A DNA stretch of 64,000 bases from Terriglobia bacterium (GCA_020073445.1 JAIQFE010000004.1:152523-216522), one strand, 5' to 3'; positions 55,566-64,000 are shown, numbered from the stretch's first letter. Numbers and translations are program-made. Notes: a model not told the origin generated them from the letters alone.

Positions 55566-55673
55566 GGGTGCCTCCGTTGTTTCAGTCCAAGCACCATAGC
55601 CGCTAGGCATGGGCGTGTCAACACCTGATTTGATGCTGACGCAAAAGAAATATCTTGCATACCCGGTAGGTCC

Positions 55674-55874
55674 GTGGCAGACTACCGCGCTATGAATGAG
55701 GAACTCAGAAAGTACATGCGCGAAAACGGCTCGAAGGGCGGGAAAGCCCGTGCCGAAAACCTTGACGCTGCCGAGCTAACCCGCATCGGACGCAAGGGCG
55801 CACAGGCCATGTGGAAGAAACGCCGCGCAAAACCTGTCAAGAGCAAAGTTGCCAAAAATGCAAAGACAGCATAG
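55674..55874 (+). CDS. small basic KGG-like protein
   Basis: 66 residues from a GTG preceded by GGTAGG, or 60 from ATG 55692. [47 protein letters not shown] is a basic, SKGGKA-containing protein of a type common near transfer genes. It is first in the plus-strand operon to the coupling protein. CGGTAG...CTACCG arms flank its GTG start and might regulate it. Confidence 0.6.
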   Translation: MADYRAMNEELRKYMRENGSKGGKARAENLDAAELTRIGRKGAQAMWKKRRAKPVKSKVAKNAKTA

Positions 55875-56044
55875 CTTCGCACGGGGTCCGCTCGAAATCC
55901 AGCAGTCCCAATCAGTTACCCTTACCGCTAAACTCACCCCTGCATTGATGGAAGTTCTCTTCTTGAATTGAGGAAAGTTCTTCTTTACCAATAGGGTTGC
56001 GAAATCCTGCCTTACTATAGCTGTGCGTAGCACAGGAGGAAATG

Positions 56045-56365
56045 ATGGAAGAGAAGAAACCGAAAGCAACCCTAGGGGCCATGCTCCACAAAATCTGGAA
56101 TGAGGTTGCTCGTGCCGAGCAGAAATGGCGTGCCGAACAAACCCGGCGTGACCGCGAAATCAACCGCCTATGGGGTGTCATGCAGGCTGCGTTCGGTGGT
56201 GCGCTCTACAAGCTGCTGATGGATCATCCAAGCCTCACAGATGATGACAAGAAATTCATCACAGCGATGAAGAACGTCGGCGTTGAAAAGAAGTTCGAAA
56301 AGAAAGCGCCGGAGAAGCTGTCCCCGTCCGAAATCCAAAGGAAAGCGACGGCCTCGAATGTATGA
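56045..56365 (+). CDS. hypothetical protein before the coupling protein
   Basis: 106 residues from the second ATG (56045), which has GGAGG at the right distance; another ATG is at 56042. It is helical and basic (KATLGAMLHKIWNEVARAEQKWRAEQTRRDREINRLWGVMQAAFGG), and its stop overlaps the virD4-like start (ATGA). It may be an accessory of the coupling protein. Confidence 0.65.
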   Translation: MEEKKPKATLGAMLHKIWNEVARAEQKWRAEQTRRDREINRLWGVMQAAFGGALYKLLMDHPSLTDDDKKFITAMKNVGVEKKFEKKAPEKLSPSEIQRKATASNV

Positions 56366-57978
56366 TCTTCGACGCCGTCTGCAAAGGGTTATACTGGCTA
56401 ATCCTGGGTGTCTTTGGGGCGATCCTTCTGGGGTTCGTCGGTGTGATCAGTTTCTTCGCTGGCCCATTTGGAATTGCAATATGGGGCTTCGTCGGATTCT
56501 GTATCAAGCTTTACATCGAGGGTAATAAAGAAACAGAGCGTTGGCAGAAAAAGCAACGTGAACAAGCCAACACTTTCAATCCTGTTCCCATTCATCTATC
56601 GGCCCACTTCGCAACCGATGCAGAGTTAGAGGCCGCTGGATGTTTCAGGGGTGGAATTCCTCTCGGCTATTCGCAGGAATCAGGCCGCGAAATATCCACT
56701 CCTCAAGCAGTTCACCGGAGCACGTTTGGATCGACTGGCTCCGGAAAAAGCACGACCGCAATCATCAATGAAATCCTCACGGCTGGCGACGAAGTAAGCC
56801 TTATAATCCCCGACAGCACCGGGGAGATAACGGCCACAACGGCTGACTATCGGGCGCAAGTTAGCAACACGGTCATCGTCAATCCGCAAGGCGTCTTCCT
56901 CGACGAATTGGGTGATCTGCCGCAGGGAGGGTTCAATATCCTGTCCCCTAAGTGGATTGATCCCAATGATGAATATAACTTCGCTATCCGCGCTCAGAAG
57001 GCAGCCAATGCAATCGTGCGTCGTGATCCGAATTTACGTGATCCCTATTGGGCCGATACGTGTCGCCAGTTGACAACAAACGCCATTATGACGGAGTGCC
57101 AGTACTCGCCAAATCCAAGTATTGTGAATGTCGCCAACGTCATGCTTCGGGATATCACCGGCTACGCCAGAGACATGATGAACACGGGCGATCCTTGGCT
57201 TGTAAAACTCTGGGGCCGATGGGGCAGACCGGGCGCGGAAGAAATCAAATCCCTGAATGAAGTACAGGAGAATGCTCGTACAGAGTTCTGGCCTTATACG
57301 ATGATCCCTCCGGTCGCTGAATGCCTCTCGAAAGACGATATAGATTTTCGGGAAGCCGTTTATAGACCGATGACGATTTACATCGTCGGCAAGATGGAAA
57401 CGGTGAAAGAAACGGGACGCTTATTACGTCTCGCTACAGCGCACGCGACAGCGCAAATTATGAGCGTGGCCGGTCAAGGACGACTGAGAGCAAAACTGAT
57501 TATAGATGAGCTATTTCAGATTGGGCAGATTGACGATCTGGACTCAAACCTAGCTGCAAATCGCAAGTATGGGCTTGATCTGTTTTTGTGTCTCAACGAC
57601 CACCAACAGTTGAAAGACCTGTTCCCGCAGACGTTTGACTCCGTAATCAATTCCTGTGGTATCCGGCAATGGATCAATGCGCCTGACCCAACCACTAGCG
57701 AGTATCTGAGTTCGCTCTGTGGAGAGCGGGAAGTTATTACTATCAGCCGAACAGTGAACGATAACCAAGGCAAGCTTGGTGTTGGTGACGGCAAGCAAGT
57801 TTCTACACGTCGGCTGATATTACCACATGAGGTCCGAAGCCTTGGGCCACGGGAACAAATTCTCTGGGTTCCCGGCGTGCTGAATCCTGTTCGCTGCAAC
57901 CGAAAAGCGTATTTCGACATTCCAGAGTTATGCCAAAGAGCAAAACCAAATCCATTCTATTCACGAAAGAGAGCCTAA
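56362..57978 (+). CDS. VirD4/TraG-type coupling protein (T4CP)
   Basis: 538 residues. Two N-terminal transmembrane helices (LYWLILGVFGAILLGFVGVIS, AIWGFVGFCIKLYI) are followed by a P-loop ATPase with Walker A GSTGSGKST (123-131), IIPDSTGEIT, and Walker B KLIIDELFQIGQ (Asp382-Glu383), then GLDLFLCLNDHQQLK and LPHEVRSLGPREQILW. This is a coupling ATPase that brings a relaxase-bound strand to a conjugation channel. It fits the MobA/MobL relaxase at 47673. No VirB-type channel genes are in the window. It starts with a 4-base overlap. Confidence 0.87.
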   Translation: MIFDAVCKGLYWLILGVFGAILLGFVGVISFFAGPFGIAIWGFVGFCIKLYIEGNKETERWQKKQREQANTFNPVPIHLSAHFATDAELEAAGCFRGGIPLGYSQESGREISTPQAVHRSTFGSTGSGKSTTAIINEILTAGDEVSLIIPDSTGEITATTADYRAQVSNTVIVNPQGVFLDELGDLPQGGFNILSPKWIDPNDEYNFAIRAQKAANAIVRRDPNLRDPYWADTCRQLTTNAIMTECQYSPNPSIVNVANVMLRDITGYARDMMNTGDPWLVKLWGRWGRPGAEEIKSLNEVQENARTEFWPYTMIPPVAECLSKDDIDFREAVYRPMTIYIVGKMETVKETGRLLRLATAHATAQIMSVAGQGRLRAKLIIDELFQIGQIDDLDSNLAANRKYGLDLFLCLNDHQQLKDLFPQTFDSVINSCGIRQWINAPDPTTSEYLSSLCGEREVITISRTVNDNQGKLGVGDGKQVSTRRLILPHEVRSLGPREQILWVPGVLNPVRCNRKAYFDIPELCQRAKPNPFYSRKRA

Positions 57979-57985
57979 TGCCTTT

Positions 57986-58159
57986 ATGAACCAAGAAGAA
58001 GAACCGAAGAAAGTTGACACGAAACCTCGTGACTACCCTCCGCAGATCAGCAACGAGCCTGATCGAGCCGCCGATCCACAGAAGGGGTGGTCAGGAGACT
58101 CCCAAAGCGGTGCAACATGGAGTGGGAGAAATTGGGGTGCGGGGAGAAGAGATAGATGA
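57986..58159 (+). CDS. 57-residue acidic-basic peptide
   Basis: It starts 8 bases after the T4CP stop: MNQEEEPKKVDTKPRDYPPQ, then NEPDRAADPQKGWSGDSQSGATWSGRNWGAGRRDR. It has disordered composition with many Trp and Gly. The stop overlaps the next start. The role is unknown. Confidence 0.55.
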   Translation: MNQEEEPKKVDTKPRDYPPQISNEPDRAADPQKGWSGDSQSGATWSGRNWGAGRRDR

Positions 58160-58251
58160 CGAATTATTTTGCCAAAGGCTGGTCGGTTGATGACGCGCTT
58201 GGGCTTCCTGTGGGTGCTGGCCGCAATCAAGGTGGAGGACGTGACCGATGA
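58156..58251 (+). CDS. 31-residue peptide
   Basis: ATGA overlaps at both ends suggest a translated tiny gene: TNYFAKGWSVDDALGLPVGAG with a Gly/Arg tail. It is short, so confidence is limited. Confidence 0.4.
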   Translation: MTNYFAKGWSVDDALGLPVGAGRNQGGGRDR

Positions 58252-58826
58252 ACCTTCTAAAACCAAAACAAGAACTGGCAAAACTCTTGAAGATCACGAT
58301 GCGGTGTCCTTACTGCTTGCACGAAGCCAAGCTGAAGATCACCTCGTTTAACCGCACAGTGCAGTGCCCCTTCTGCGTCAATCAGTTCGTCGCTACCCCA
58401 TTCGGGGAAGAGAAAGACTTGCTTCGCATGAATGCCGCATGTACGCGAACGCTGAGAATTTACAGGCTCGTCTGGGAGCGGGTGAACGGTCTCTATACGG
58501 TAAAGGCTATATTGCCGAACACGGGAGGCAGCGGATCAGTTCAGAAGATCAAAGAAATTCCCACGGCAGAAATGCGATGGTCTAGCTTTCGGTGTCCTGA
58601 TTGCGGTGAGATCGGGTGCTTGGATCACTGCTCCCCTTGCGAAACATGGCTCTGCCGGGGTGGTGCCACTCGTTTGCCCAACGGCGTAATTAGAACGCGC
58701 TGTCCAAATGACGGGGTATGGGAGGGAACTCGGCCCGTTGTGTCAGTTCCTCTGTTCGATAGTTTGCCGGTGAATAACTCTCCTGCGCTCGCGCTTCCAG
58801 CGCCGACTGGAGGGGTTCGAAGATGA
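58248..58826 (+). CDS. multi-cysteine zinc-binding protein with TerY-C-like end
   Basis: 192 residues. CPYC (about residue 20) and CPFC (about 40) form one zinc knuckle. The C-terminal part has CPDCGEIGC, DHCSPCETWLCRGG and TRCPNDG, with TRLPNGVIRTRCP, as in the metal-binding TerY-C domain. The first half is helical and beta. Such modules are seen near conjugation and toxin-type genes. The function is unknown. Confidence 0.6.
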   Translation: MNLLKPKQELAKLLKITMRCPYCLHEAKLKITSFNRTVQCPFCVNQFVATPFGEEKDLLRMNAACTRTLRIYRLVWERVNGLYTVKAILPNTGGSGSVQKIKEIPTAEMRWSSFRCPDCGEIGCLDHCSPCETWLCRGGATRLPNGVIRTRCPNDGVWEGTRPVVSVPLFDSLPVNNSPALALPAPTGGVRR

Positions 58827-58963
58827 GATACATCAAAACATGGCAAGACTTTACAGAATGGATCGTGCATTTAGCAACGCATCGCAAATGGACTGACGGC
58901 TGCGAATGGTGTTGGATAAGGCGCTGTTTGAACGGGTATCCCGGACATGGCATGGGCAGATGA
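58823..58963 (+). CDS. 46-residue peptide
   Basis: The ATG overlaps the previous stop and the stop overlaps the next start. RYIKTWQDFTEWIVHLATHRKWTDGCEWCWIRRCLNGYPGHGMGR has three Cys in the middle. It is unrecognised. Confidence 0.5.
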   Translation: MRYIKTWQDFTEWIVHLATHRKWTDGCEWCWIRRCLNGYPGHGMGR

Positions 58964-59073
58964 AGCCTTTACCTCGTATAAGCATTCCGGAGGAAGCGAC
59001 CGCAGAAGTCATGGCCAGCGAAGCTGTTCAATTCAGCCTTGAGTTCGAGGGCGTTTCCGAGAAGATCGACTAG
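58960..59073 (+). CDS. 37-residue peptide
   Basis: ATGA start overlap with the previous gene; KPLPRISIPEEATAEVMASEAVQFSLEFEGVSEKID. It is acidic. Coupling supports translation; the role is unknown. Confidence 0.45.
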   Translation: MKPLPRISIPEEATAEVMASEAVQFSLEFEGVSEKID

Positions 59074-59086
59074 GAGGAAAAGGCTT

Positions 59087-59290
59087 ATGAATGATGAGCA
59101 TTGGGTGCCTTCAAGGCTGGAATTCCCAGAGGCGGATCACGGTCAGAGTTCGAACCCTCCACTGCTCAAGGGGCATGTTCAACAAATGTCGCCCGGAGAA
59201 ATCTTGGAGTACCACAGAAACAACGGATCGCTGAACGATACGATTCGGAACTACTGTGGGATTTTCCCGGATCGTGGAAGGGATAGATAG
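59087..59290 (+). CDS. hypothetical protein before the excisionase
   Basis: 67 residues from ATG 59087 with a GGAGG site: MNDEHWVPSRLEFPEADHGQSSNPPLLKGHVQQMSPGEILEYHRNNGSLNDTIRNYCGI. Its stop shares one base with the excisionase GTG. It is unrecognised. Confidence 0.6.
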   Translation: MNDEHWVPSRLEFPEADHGQSSNPPLLKGHVQQMSPGEILEYHRNNGSLNDTIRNYCGIFPDRGRDR

Positions 59291-59505
59291 TGTCCGAGTT
59301 GCTAACAGTCGCGGAGGTTGCAGCAGTGTTGCACTGCTCGAAGGCACACGTTTGTAACCTCGTGGGCGGCCGGGTGAGGGACTGCCGGCCGATCCCTGCC
59401 ATTCGTATGGGTCGGCGGATGTTGATCCGGAGGGAAGCACTTCAAGCGTGGATTGCGGCAAACGAAAATGATAGTCTGCCGTTCCCGGAACGAAAAAGGG
59501 CATAG
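59290..59505 (+). CDS. xis: excisionase (recombination directionality factor), MerR-type HTH
   Basis: 71 residues from a GTG: LLTVAEVAAVLHCSKAHVCNLVGGRV, then IPAIRMGRRMLIRREALQAWIA. This is the helix-turn-helix plus wing of small excisionases (HTH_17). Its place directly before the integrase supports an excisionase role; without it the integrase would mainly integrate. Confidence 0.82.
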   Translation: MSELLTVAEVAAVLHCSKAHVCNLVGGRVRDCRPIPAIRMGRRMLIRREALQAWIAANENDSLPFPERKRA

Positions 59506-59507
59506 GC

Positions 59508-60557
59508 ATGGCGGGTGGTGTTCGCAAACAACGTGGTCGTTGGTATGGCCTATGGCACGAAAACGGCATCAAAAAAAGCAAGGTCCTAGGCCTGTGCTCG
59601 GAGATGACGAAGACAGCCGCTCGGGATGCCGTGGCTGAAATCGTCAGAGATGTCCGGGCCAACGCCAACACCGCTCTGTTTGGACCTTTCGTCGAGGGGC
59701 CGTTCTACAACTTTTACGAGCGCAAGTGGAAAGGTTCGACGAAAAGTACGAATGAAAACCGCATGGATGTTCATCTTGTCAAGCGGTTCCGTGACTGCTC
59801 GCTAGAAACATTCCGGCGAGAGCAGTTACAAGACTTTCTGGATGAAAAGGCTAAAACGCTGTCGTACTCGATGGTCACTCATTTGCGCTGGGACTTGCGG
59901 CAGATATTTGCAATGGCACAAGCAGAAGGTCTCGTTCGACGCAATCCGGCACAGTTGCTATTCACGCCCAAGAAGGCGGCGGAGAAGGTTGCAATGGTCC
60001 TAACTGCGGCGCAAATCCAGAGGGTCATTGGATGCCTAGCTCCAAGGGAAGCCTTGATAACTGAGCTGGCGATCTTCGCGGGAATGCGGCCTGGGGAGAT
60101 TTTTGCGCTGCGTCGGGCGAACGTTGCTGACCAATGGGTAGAGGTGAGGGAGCGCGTGTATCAAGGGGTACTGGACAGCCCGAAGTCTGAACGCGGATTC
60201 AGGAAGGTAGCATTACCGGGAAGGGCATGTGAGCACCTGCATGAATGGTTGAAGGGGGTTGCCCCGCAGTCTCAAGCTTTTGTATTCGCATCCGAACGTG
60301 CAACCCCCTTATCAAAGAACAATATTTGGCGGCGCAACATGCTCCCGCATTTGAAGGAAGAAGGGTTGGCGTGGGCGAATTTCCAGGCGATGCGCAGGAC
60401 GTTCATCACGCTGGGCAAGATCGCTGGAGGGGACCCGAAGGTTTTGGCGGATCAGGCCGGACATGATATCGGCGTATCCGTAGCGGTCTACACGCAAAGC
60501 CCTATCGAGAGCAAACTGAAAGCTGTAAACGCGCTTGAAAAGCTCGTGTTGGGCTAA
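59508..60557 (+). CDS. int: tyrosine site-specific integrase
   Basis: 349 residues. The N-terminal arm-binding part (RGRWYGLWHENGIKKSKVLG) precedes a core-binding domain and the catalytic domain: AGMRPGEIFALR (Arg194), an LDSPKSERGFRKVAL lysine region, AMRRTFIT (Arg296), AGHDIGVS (His319) and the nucleophile VYTQ (Tyr328). The usual His of the HxxR box is Gln293, a common variation. It recombines attP with the tRNA-Arg attB next to it. Its 3' end is 100 bp from attR. Confidence 0.93.
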   Translation: MAGGVRKQRGRWYGLWHENGIKKSKVLGLCSEMTKTAARDAVAEIVRDVRANANTALFGPFVEGPFYNFYERKWKGSTKSTNENRMDVHLVKRFRDCSLETFRREQLQDFLDEKAKTLSYSMVTHLRWDLRQIFAMAQAEGLVRRNPAQLLFTPKKAAEKVAMVLTAAQIQRVIGCLAPREALITELAIFAGMRPGEIFALRRANVADQWVEVRERVYQGVLDSPKSERGFRKVALPGRACEHLHEWLKGVAPQSQAFVFASERATPLSKNNIWRRNMLPHLKEEGLAWANFQAMRRTFITLGKIAGGDPKVLADQAGHDIGVSVAVYTQSPIESKLKAVNALEKLVLG

Positions 60558-60653
60558 GGTGAGGTTCCATGGGGAGTTTGCGCGGCTGAATGAAGTTCTA
60601 CAGTGTGCAGATGGTGGGTAACAAGAATCGTCATCCCGCTAAAGCATTGAAAA

Positions 60654-60732
<79 letters not shown>

Positions 60733-61156
60733 GTATTGTTTTCAACGACATCCGACGCCAGTTCTTGCACGCCATAGACCGCAGCACACTATTCGACACT
60801 ACTGTAGCAATTTCCGTTGTTCGCGACCATCACCTTCACTACATGTTTGCGCAACATCGCCACCAACTATCGACACTTAACTGGCTTATCATCATCTACT
60901 TACAACGCATCACGTCAAAACCACCAGGCCGCTCGTCTCACTAGGTCGACAACGAGTATCAACGCACGTGGGTTGATAATCGTTCGCACAAGCAACGCGC
61001 GGATGACGCGCAACTCGAAGCCCGCCCAAACTGAGCGCCACCACGGTTTGTACGTATCGCCGACGATCCGGACGGAGGTGCCTAACTAATGGGATGGTCC
61101 GCCGCCTTCACGCCCGAGCAGTCTGGGCGAAGAAGATTGAATGAAGGAGACATTCC
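60733..61156 (+). other. 424-bp gene-free stretch before the IS110 transposase
   Basis: No convincing gene. It lies between the tRNA and the transposase start and should include the left end of the IS110 element; in the IS110 subgroup the bridge RNA is encoded here. AAGGAG (about 61144-61149) is the ribosome site. I see no clear terminal repeat. Confidence 0.4.
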
Positions 61157-62185
61157 ATGAACATACACACGATCGGCATTGACTTGGGCAAGACGAGTTT
61201 TCATCTGGTAGGTCTGAACGACCGAGGCGAGGTCGTCGTACGCAAGCACTTTTCACGTGTGCAGTTGCTTCGCTTCACCGCAAACCGGAGAGTCCACCGG
61301 ATTGGCATGGAAGCCTGCGGAGGCTCCCATTTCCTGGGTCGTGCGCTCCAACATCAGGGACACGAGGTTCGTCTGATTCCTGCCCAATACGTGAAGCCGT
61401 ATGTGAAGACCAACAAAAGCGATTACATTGATGCGGAGGCTATCGCCGAGGCTGTGAACCGCCCCACCATGCGCTTCGTACCGATCAAGAGCGATGACCA
61501 GTTGGATCTGCAATCGCTGCATCGAGTGCGTGAACGGTGGGTCATGCGACGTACTGCAGTCATCAACCAGATGCGGGGGTTGCTGCTGGAACGGGGGATC
61601 ACAGTGCGGAAGGGGCGGCGTCATATGGAAGCAGCGTTGCCTGGGATTCTGGAAGACGCTGAGACGAATCTATCAGGTGCATTGCGCTTCCTCCTGGCGC
61701 AACTTAAGTTGGAACTGGACCAGACGGCCCTACGCATTGCAGAAGCCGATGCATTGATTCAAAGGTCGGTTAAGGAAAATGAGGCGTGCCAACGACTGGT
61801 GGAGATCCCAGGCATCGGACCGGTAACTGCCACAGCAGTCATCGCAGCGATCGGCAACGGGGCAGCCTTTCGCAAGGGGCGCGAGTTCGCGGCCTGGATG
61901 GGGGTCGTCCCGCGAGAACACTCTACCGGCGGCAGGCAAACACTACTGGGCATCAGCAAACGGGGGAACGCATATCTGCGAAGGCTGTTTGTGCAAGGTG
62001 CCCGCGCTGTTTTACAGCAGAGGACCAGGCAGACTCCCGGTCTCAAGGCGTGGCTCGATGCGCTTACGGCCCGAGTTCACCGCAACGTGGCCTGCGTAGC
62101 GCTAGCCAATAAGCTGGCGAGGATGGCTTGGGCAGTATTGGCGAACGGAGAAGCCTATCGGCATCCCCAACTGGCCGCTGCTTGA
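61157..62185 (+). CDS. IS110-family transposase
   Basis: 342 residues. The N-terminal RuvC-like DEDD domain has GIDLGKTSFHL (Asp9), GMEACGG (Glu52) and SDYIDAEAIAEA (Asp89, Asp92). The C-terminal transposase_20 domain has LVEIPGIGPVTATAVIAAIGNG, FAAWMGVVPREHSTGG and SKRGNAYLRRLFVQGARAVL. It is full length. These recombinases lack inverted repeats of normal IS type and use a bridge RNA to pair target and donor. The element limits are not clear by eye. Confidence 0.92.
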   Translation: MNIHTIGIDLGKTSFHLVGLNDRGEVVVRKHFSRVQLLRFTANRRVHRIGMEACGGSHFLGRALQHQGHEVRLIPAQYVKPYVKTNKSDYIDAEAIAEAVNRPTMRFVPIKSDDQLDLQSLHRVRERWVMRRTAVINQMRGLLLERGITVRKGRRHMEAALPGILEDAETNLSGALRFLLAQLKLELDQTALRIAEADALIQRSVKENEACQRLVEIPGIGPVTATAVIAAIGNGAAFRKGREFAAWMGVVPREHSTGGRQTLLGISKRGNAYLRRLFVQGARAVLQQRTRQTPGLKAWLDALTARVHRNVACVALANKLARMAWAVLANGEAYRHPQLAAA

Positions 62186-62813
62186 TCTCGGTCACCACCA
62201 AGTACTTTTTCGTATCCTGCCAGGTTTGCTGGCGAACCAAGAGATGGCACAACGGTCAATCCGGCGCTCTCAAAACCCGCTCTGGGAAGAAGTCTTCCAA
62301 GACTGCCCAACTAAATGGGAAGAGAGCGTAGCGCATTCCATCCTGGCCAGGAGTCTTCTCACTCCACCAAAGGCCGTATACATTTGCGCAGACCAACTCC
62401 GCCCTTCTCTTTTCGCTTGCAATTAGGCGGCGGACCATACATTCCCAGAATCCGACTTCGGGCTCGCTTGACACTCGTCCGGGTCGGCAGGCTTCAAAGA
62501 AAGACCTGATCTGCGGCTCAACAGACCGGTCGATTTTAACTCAAGTCCGCGTCAGCGAGTGCAGTCTCATGCGAGTGCAGTCTTGGTCGCCGCGTTCTAC
62601 GGAGCGAAAAAGTATAACCCACGTCTCCGGAACGTTTTGTTACTATATCTCGGGACGGTCAACACTCAGCGGCAGTTCCAGATGCTGTCCTGTAAGGCCG
62701 CGCAGGGAAATGATTTGCCTAAAGTGCAGGAAGTTCTATAAGGCAGGAATCGGTGGAACGATGAAGCCGATTTCCGATTACGAGAACACCAGTCAAGTTG
62801 ACAGGGGGATGTC
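62186..62813 (+). other. 628-bp gene-free stretch after the transposase
   Basis: No convincing gene. It would hold the right end of the IS110 element and the promoter of the NTF2-like gene. A 13-bp direct repeat (GCGAGTGCAGTCT at 62555-62567 and 62571-62583) lies within it. AGGGGG just before 62814 is the ribosome site of the next gene. Confidence 0.4.
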
Positions 62814-63404
62814 ATGAAACTGAATTCCATACGTCAGGCGACCGTCCGGGCGGCCGCGTTGGGCCTGTTCTGTATCGCACTGGCAAGCGCACCGGCTGCG
62901 CGTGCGGAAGACAAGATGACTGCGCAGTCATTGATTGACCGCCAGCTGATCCAGGATCAGATCACCCGTTACTACTACAACTTCGGCAAAGTGGACCGGC
63001 AGAGCGAAGAGAGCTTTTATGCCGAGGACGGCGAGTTGATTCTCGGCACGAGGCACTACAAGGGCAAGGAAGGCATCAAGCAGGCATACAACCGTGCCCC
63101 CGCGGCGCCTCCAGCTGGCGCGGCCCCTGCGGCTGGAGCGGCGCCTGCTGTCGCCCCGGCGCCCCCGCGCGAGAGGACCGCTTTCAACGTGGCGATCGAG
63201 AATCCGCTAATCATCGTGCACGGCGACACGGCTACCTCGCAGGTCATTTTCACCGAGTATCGGCAGGAGAAGTTGGGCGATCCGATGAAGATGACGACTC
63301 AGGGAAAGGAGTACGCCACGTGGGTCAAGGTGAATGGCCAGTGGCTCTACAAGACCCGCCAGATCGCGAGCGGCAGTAACCCGCCGGAAGGCTGGAAGGA
63401 ATAA
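62814..63404 (+). CDS. secreted NTF2/SnoaL-like protein
   Basis: 196 residues with a signal peptide (AALGLFCIALASAPAARA). The body is an NTF2-like fold: LIDRQLIQDQITRYYYNFGKVDRQSEESFYAEDGELILGTRHYKGKEGIKQAY, then FNVAIENPLIIVHGDTATSQVIFTEYRQ and GKEYATWVKVNGQWLYKTRQI. An Ala/Pro/Gly linker (APAAGAAPA region, about 95-118) interrupts the domain. The role is unknown; SnoaL-like proteins include cyclases and binding proteins. Confidence 0.8.
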   Translation: MKLNSIRQATVRAAALGLFCIALASAPAARAEDKMTAQSLIDRQLIQDQITRYYYNFGKVDRQSEESFYAEDGELILGTRHYKGKEGIKQAYNRAPAAPPAGAAPAAGAAPAVAPAPPRERTAFNVAIENPLIIVHGDTATSQVIFTEYRQEKLGDPMKMTTQGKEYATWVKVNGQWLYKTRQIASGSNPPEGWKE

Positions 63405-63624
63405 GCACGCGGCGCGTTGGATGCTCTGGCGTCCGAACCGCTGTGCCCAGATCCAGAGGGGCTAGAGCCCATCAGCCGGAAATCTCGCAGGAGAAAGTAA
63501 CTAATATGGAAGTACCGTCGTCAGGTCTTCAGTTGTTGGATGGTATAAGCTCGGCCTTAGACAATCACTCGATTCGTTGTTTCGCAAACATGGGAATCGA
63601 TTTCTCAATCACGGAGGTTTAACG

Positions 63625-64000
63625 ATGCGAAAACGCTCTCTCTTGTTCCTTTCGTTGCTCGTTCCAGCCTTTTTAGTTCTCGGCGGATACACCGTCGTTA
63701 AGGCCCAGCAAAAAGCTTCTACGCCAGCCAGTGCAAAGCGCTGGTCCGATGCAGCCACCTGGCCTGACAAAAAGGTCCCGGGCAAAGACGCCGTTGTCAC
63801 CATTGAGAAGGACATGAACGTTGTCCTCGATGTCACGCCGCCGGCGCTGCGCAGTTTGACGATCAACGGCAAACTGAGCTTCGCGGACAACAAAGATCTG
63901 GAACTGACCACCGAGTGGGTCATGGTGCACGGCGAGTTGGAGATTGGCACGGAAGCCAAACCCCACACGCGCAAGGCGACAATTACCCTCACCGACAACG
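63625..64000 (+). CDS. G8-domain protein (3' end outside window)
   Basis: The first 125 residues from ATG 63625 with GGAGG upstream. A signal peptide (LLFLSLLVPAFLVLGGYTVVKA) is followed by a G8 domain: KRWSDAATWPDKKVPGKDAVVTIEKDMNVVLDVTPPALRSLTINGKLSFA, LELTTEWVMVHGELEIGTEAKPH. G8 domains have five repeated beta pairs and occur in proteins that act on surface polysaccharides, such as CEMIP-type hyaluronidases. Further domains are not visible. Confidence 0.85.
   Translation, partial: MRKRSLLFLSLLVPAFLVLGGYTVVKAQQKASTPASAKRWSDAATWPDKKVPGKDAVVTIEKDMNVVLDVTPPALRSLTINGKLSFADNKDLELTTEWVMVHGELEIGTEAKPHTRKATITLTDN

Noticed and set aside
54935..55628. Long open frames on the plus strand and in a second minus frame across the pentapeptide array (products of ATEVR- and ARTSV-type repeats)
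   Set aside because: They arise because a 15-bp repeat keeps all frames open. Only the minus frame with the signature A(D/N/Y)L(S/R)(D/G) has non-repeat domains at both ends and a ribosome site.
47673..59290. An integrative conjugative element with its own transfer channel
   Set aside because: No VirB4, VirB6, VirB9 or pilin-like genes are found. The element could at most be mobilised by a helper.

Overview
The window is bacterial chromosome, most likely from an acidobacterium (Acidobacteriota, perhaps near Solibacter/Bryobacter), carrying a complete tailed prophage of about 50 kb. The host assignment is an inference. It rests on a MacB-type permease C-terminus, a DUF6152 protein, a 1,075-residue Oar-like TonB-dependent receptor with a carboxypeptidase-regulatory N-terminal domain, a tiny VPEID-CTERM protein and a G8-domain protein, a mix I associate with that phylum.

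Host left flank (1-10365): the end of an ABC permease; a DUF6152 gene followed by a gene with two copies of an uncharacterised secreted domain; a convergent gene with one copy of the same domain plus a coupled partner; then what looks like a molybdate locus (modA, a divergent TonB receptor, and an XRE regulator fused to a periplasmic-binding-like domain); and a 50-residue VPEID-CTERM protein.

Prophage (10366-60701): it sits in a tRNA-Arg(UCU) gene. A 48-bp direct repeat with two mismatches marks attL and attR, and the integrase and excisionase lie beside attR. The order is: (a) 10.5-14.7 kb, defence cargo: a type II Thoeris pair (thsB, thsA) with a small XRE gene, an Eco29kI-like GIY-YIG endonuclease and a convergent DNA methyltransferase; (b) 14.7-19.3 kb on the minus strand, ArdC-like antirestriction protein and a recombination module (Ref nuclease, SSB-like protein, Sak4-like ATPase); (c) 19.4-20.7 kb on the plus strand, a regulatory operon with a probably leaderless repressor-like gene and a GcrA-like gene; (d) a 620-bp gene-free, hairpin-rich stretch; (e) 21.3-47.4 kb, packaging, head, contractile tail (sheath, tube, -1 frameshifted chaperone, short tape measure, baseplate, fibres) and lysis, so the phage is a myovirus; (f) 47.4-49.4 kb, a MobA/MobL relaxase with an AlpA-like regulator; (g) 50.2-55.6 kb, a minus-strand run of about 16 tiny overlapping genes headed by a 32-repeat pentapeptide protein; (h) 55.7-59.3 kb, a VirD4/TraG-type coupling protein with small accessory genes; (i) excisionase and integrase.

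Host right flank (60702-64000): the rest of the tRNA-Arg, an IS110-family transposase, a secreted NTF2-like protein and the start of a G8-domain protein.

The most notable points are the combination of a complete myovirus with a relaxase and coupling protein but no visible mating-pair apparatus, the type II Thoeris and unusual restriction-modification cargo at the attL end, and the inverted T-stem base pair that separates the displaced host tRNA end from the phage-supplied one.
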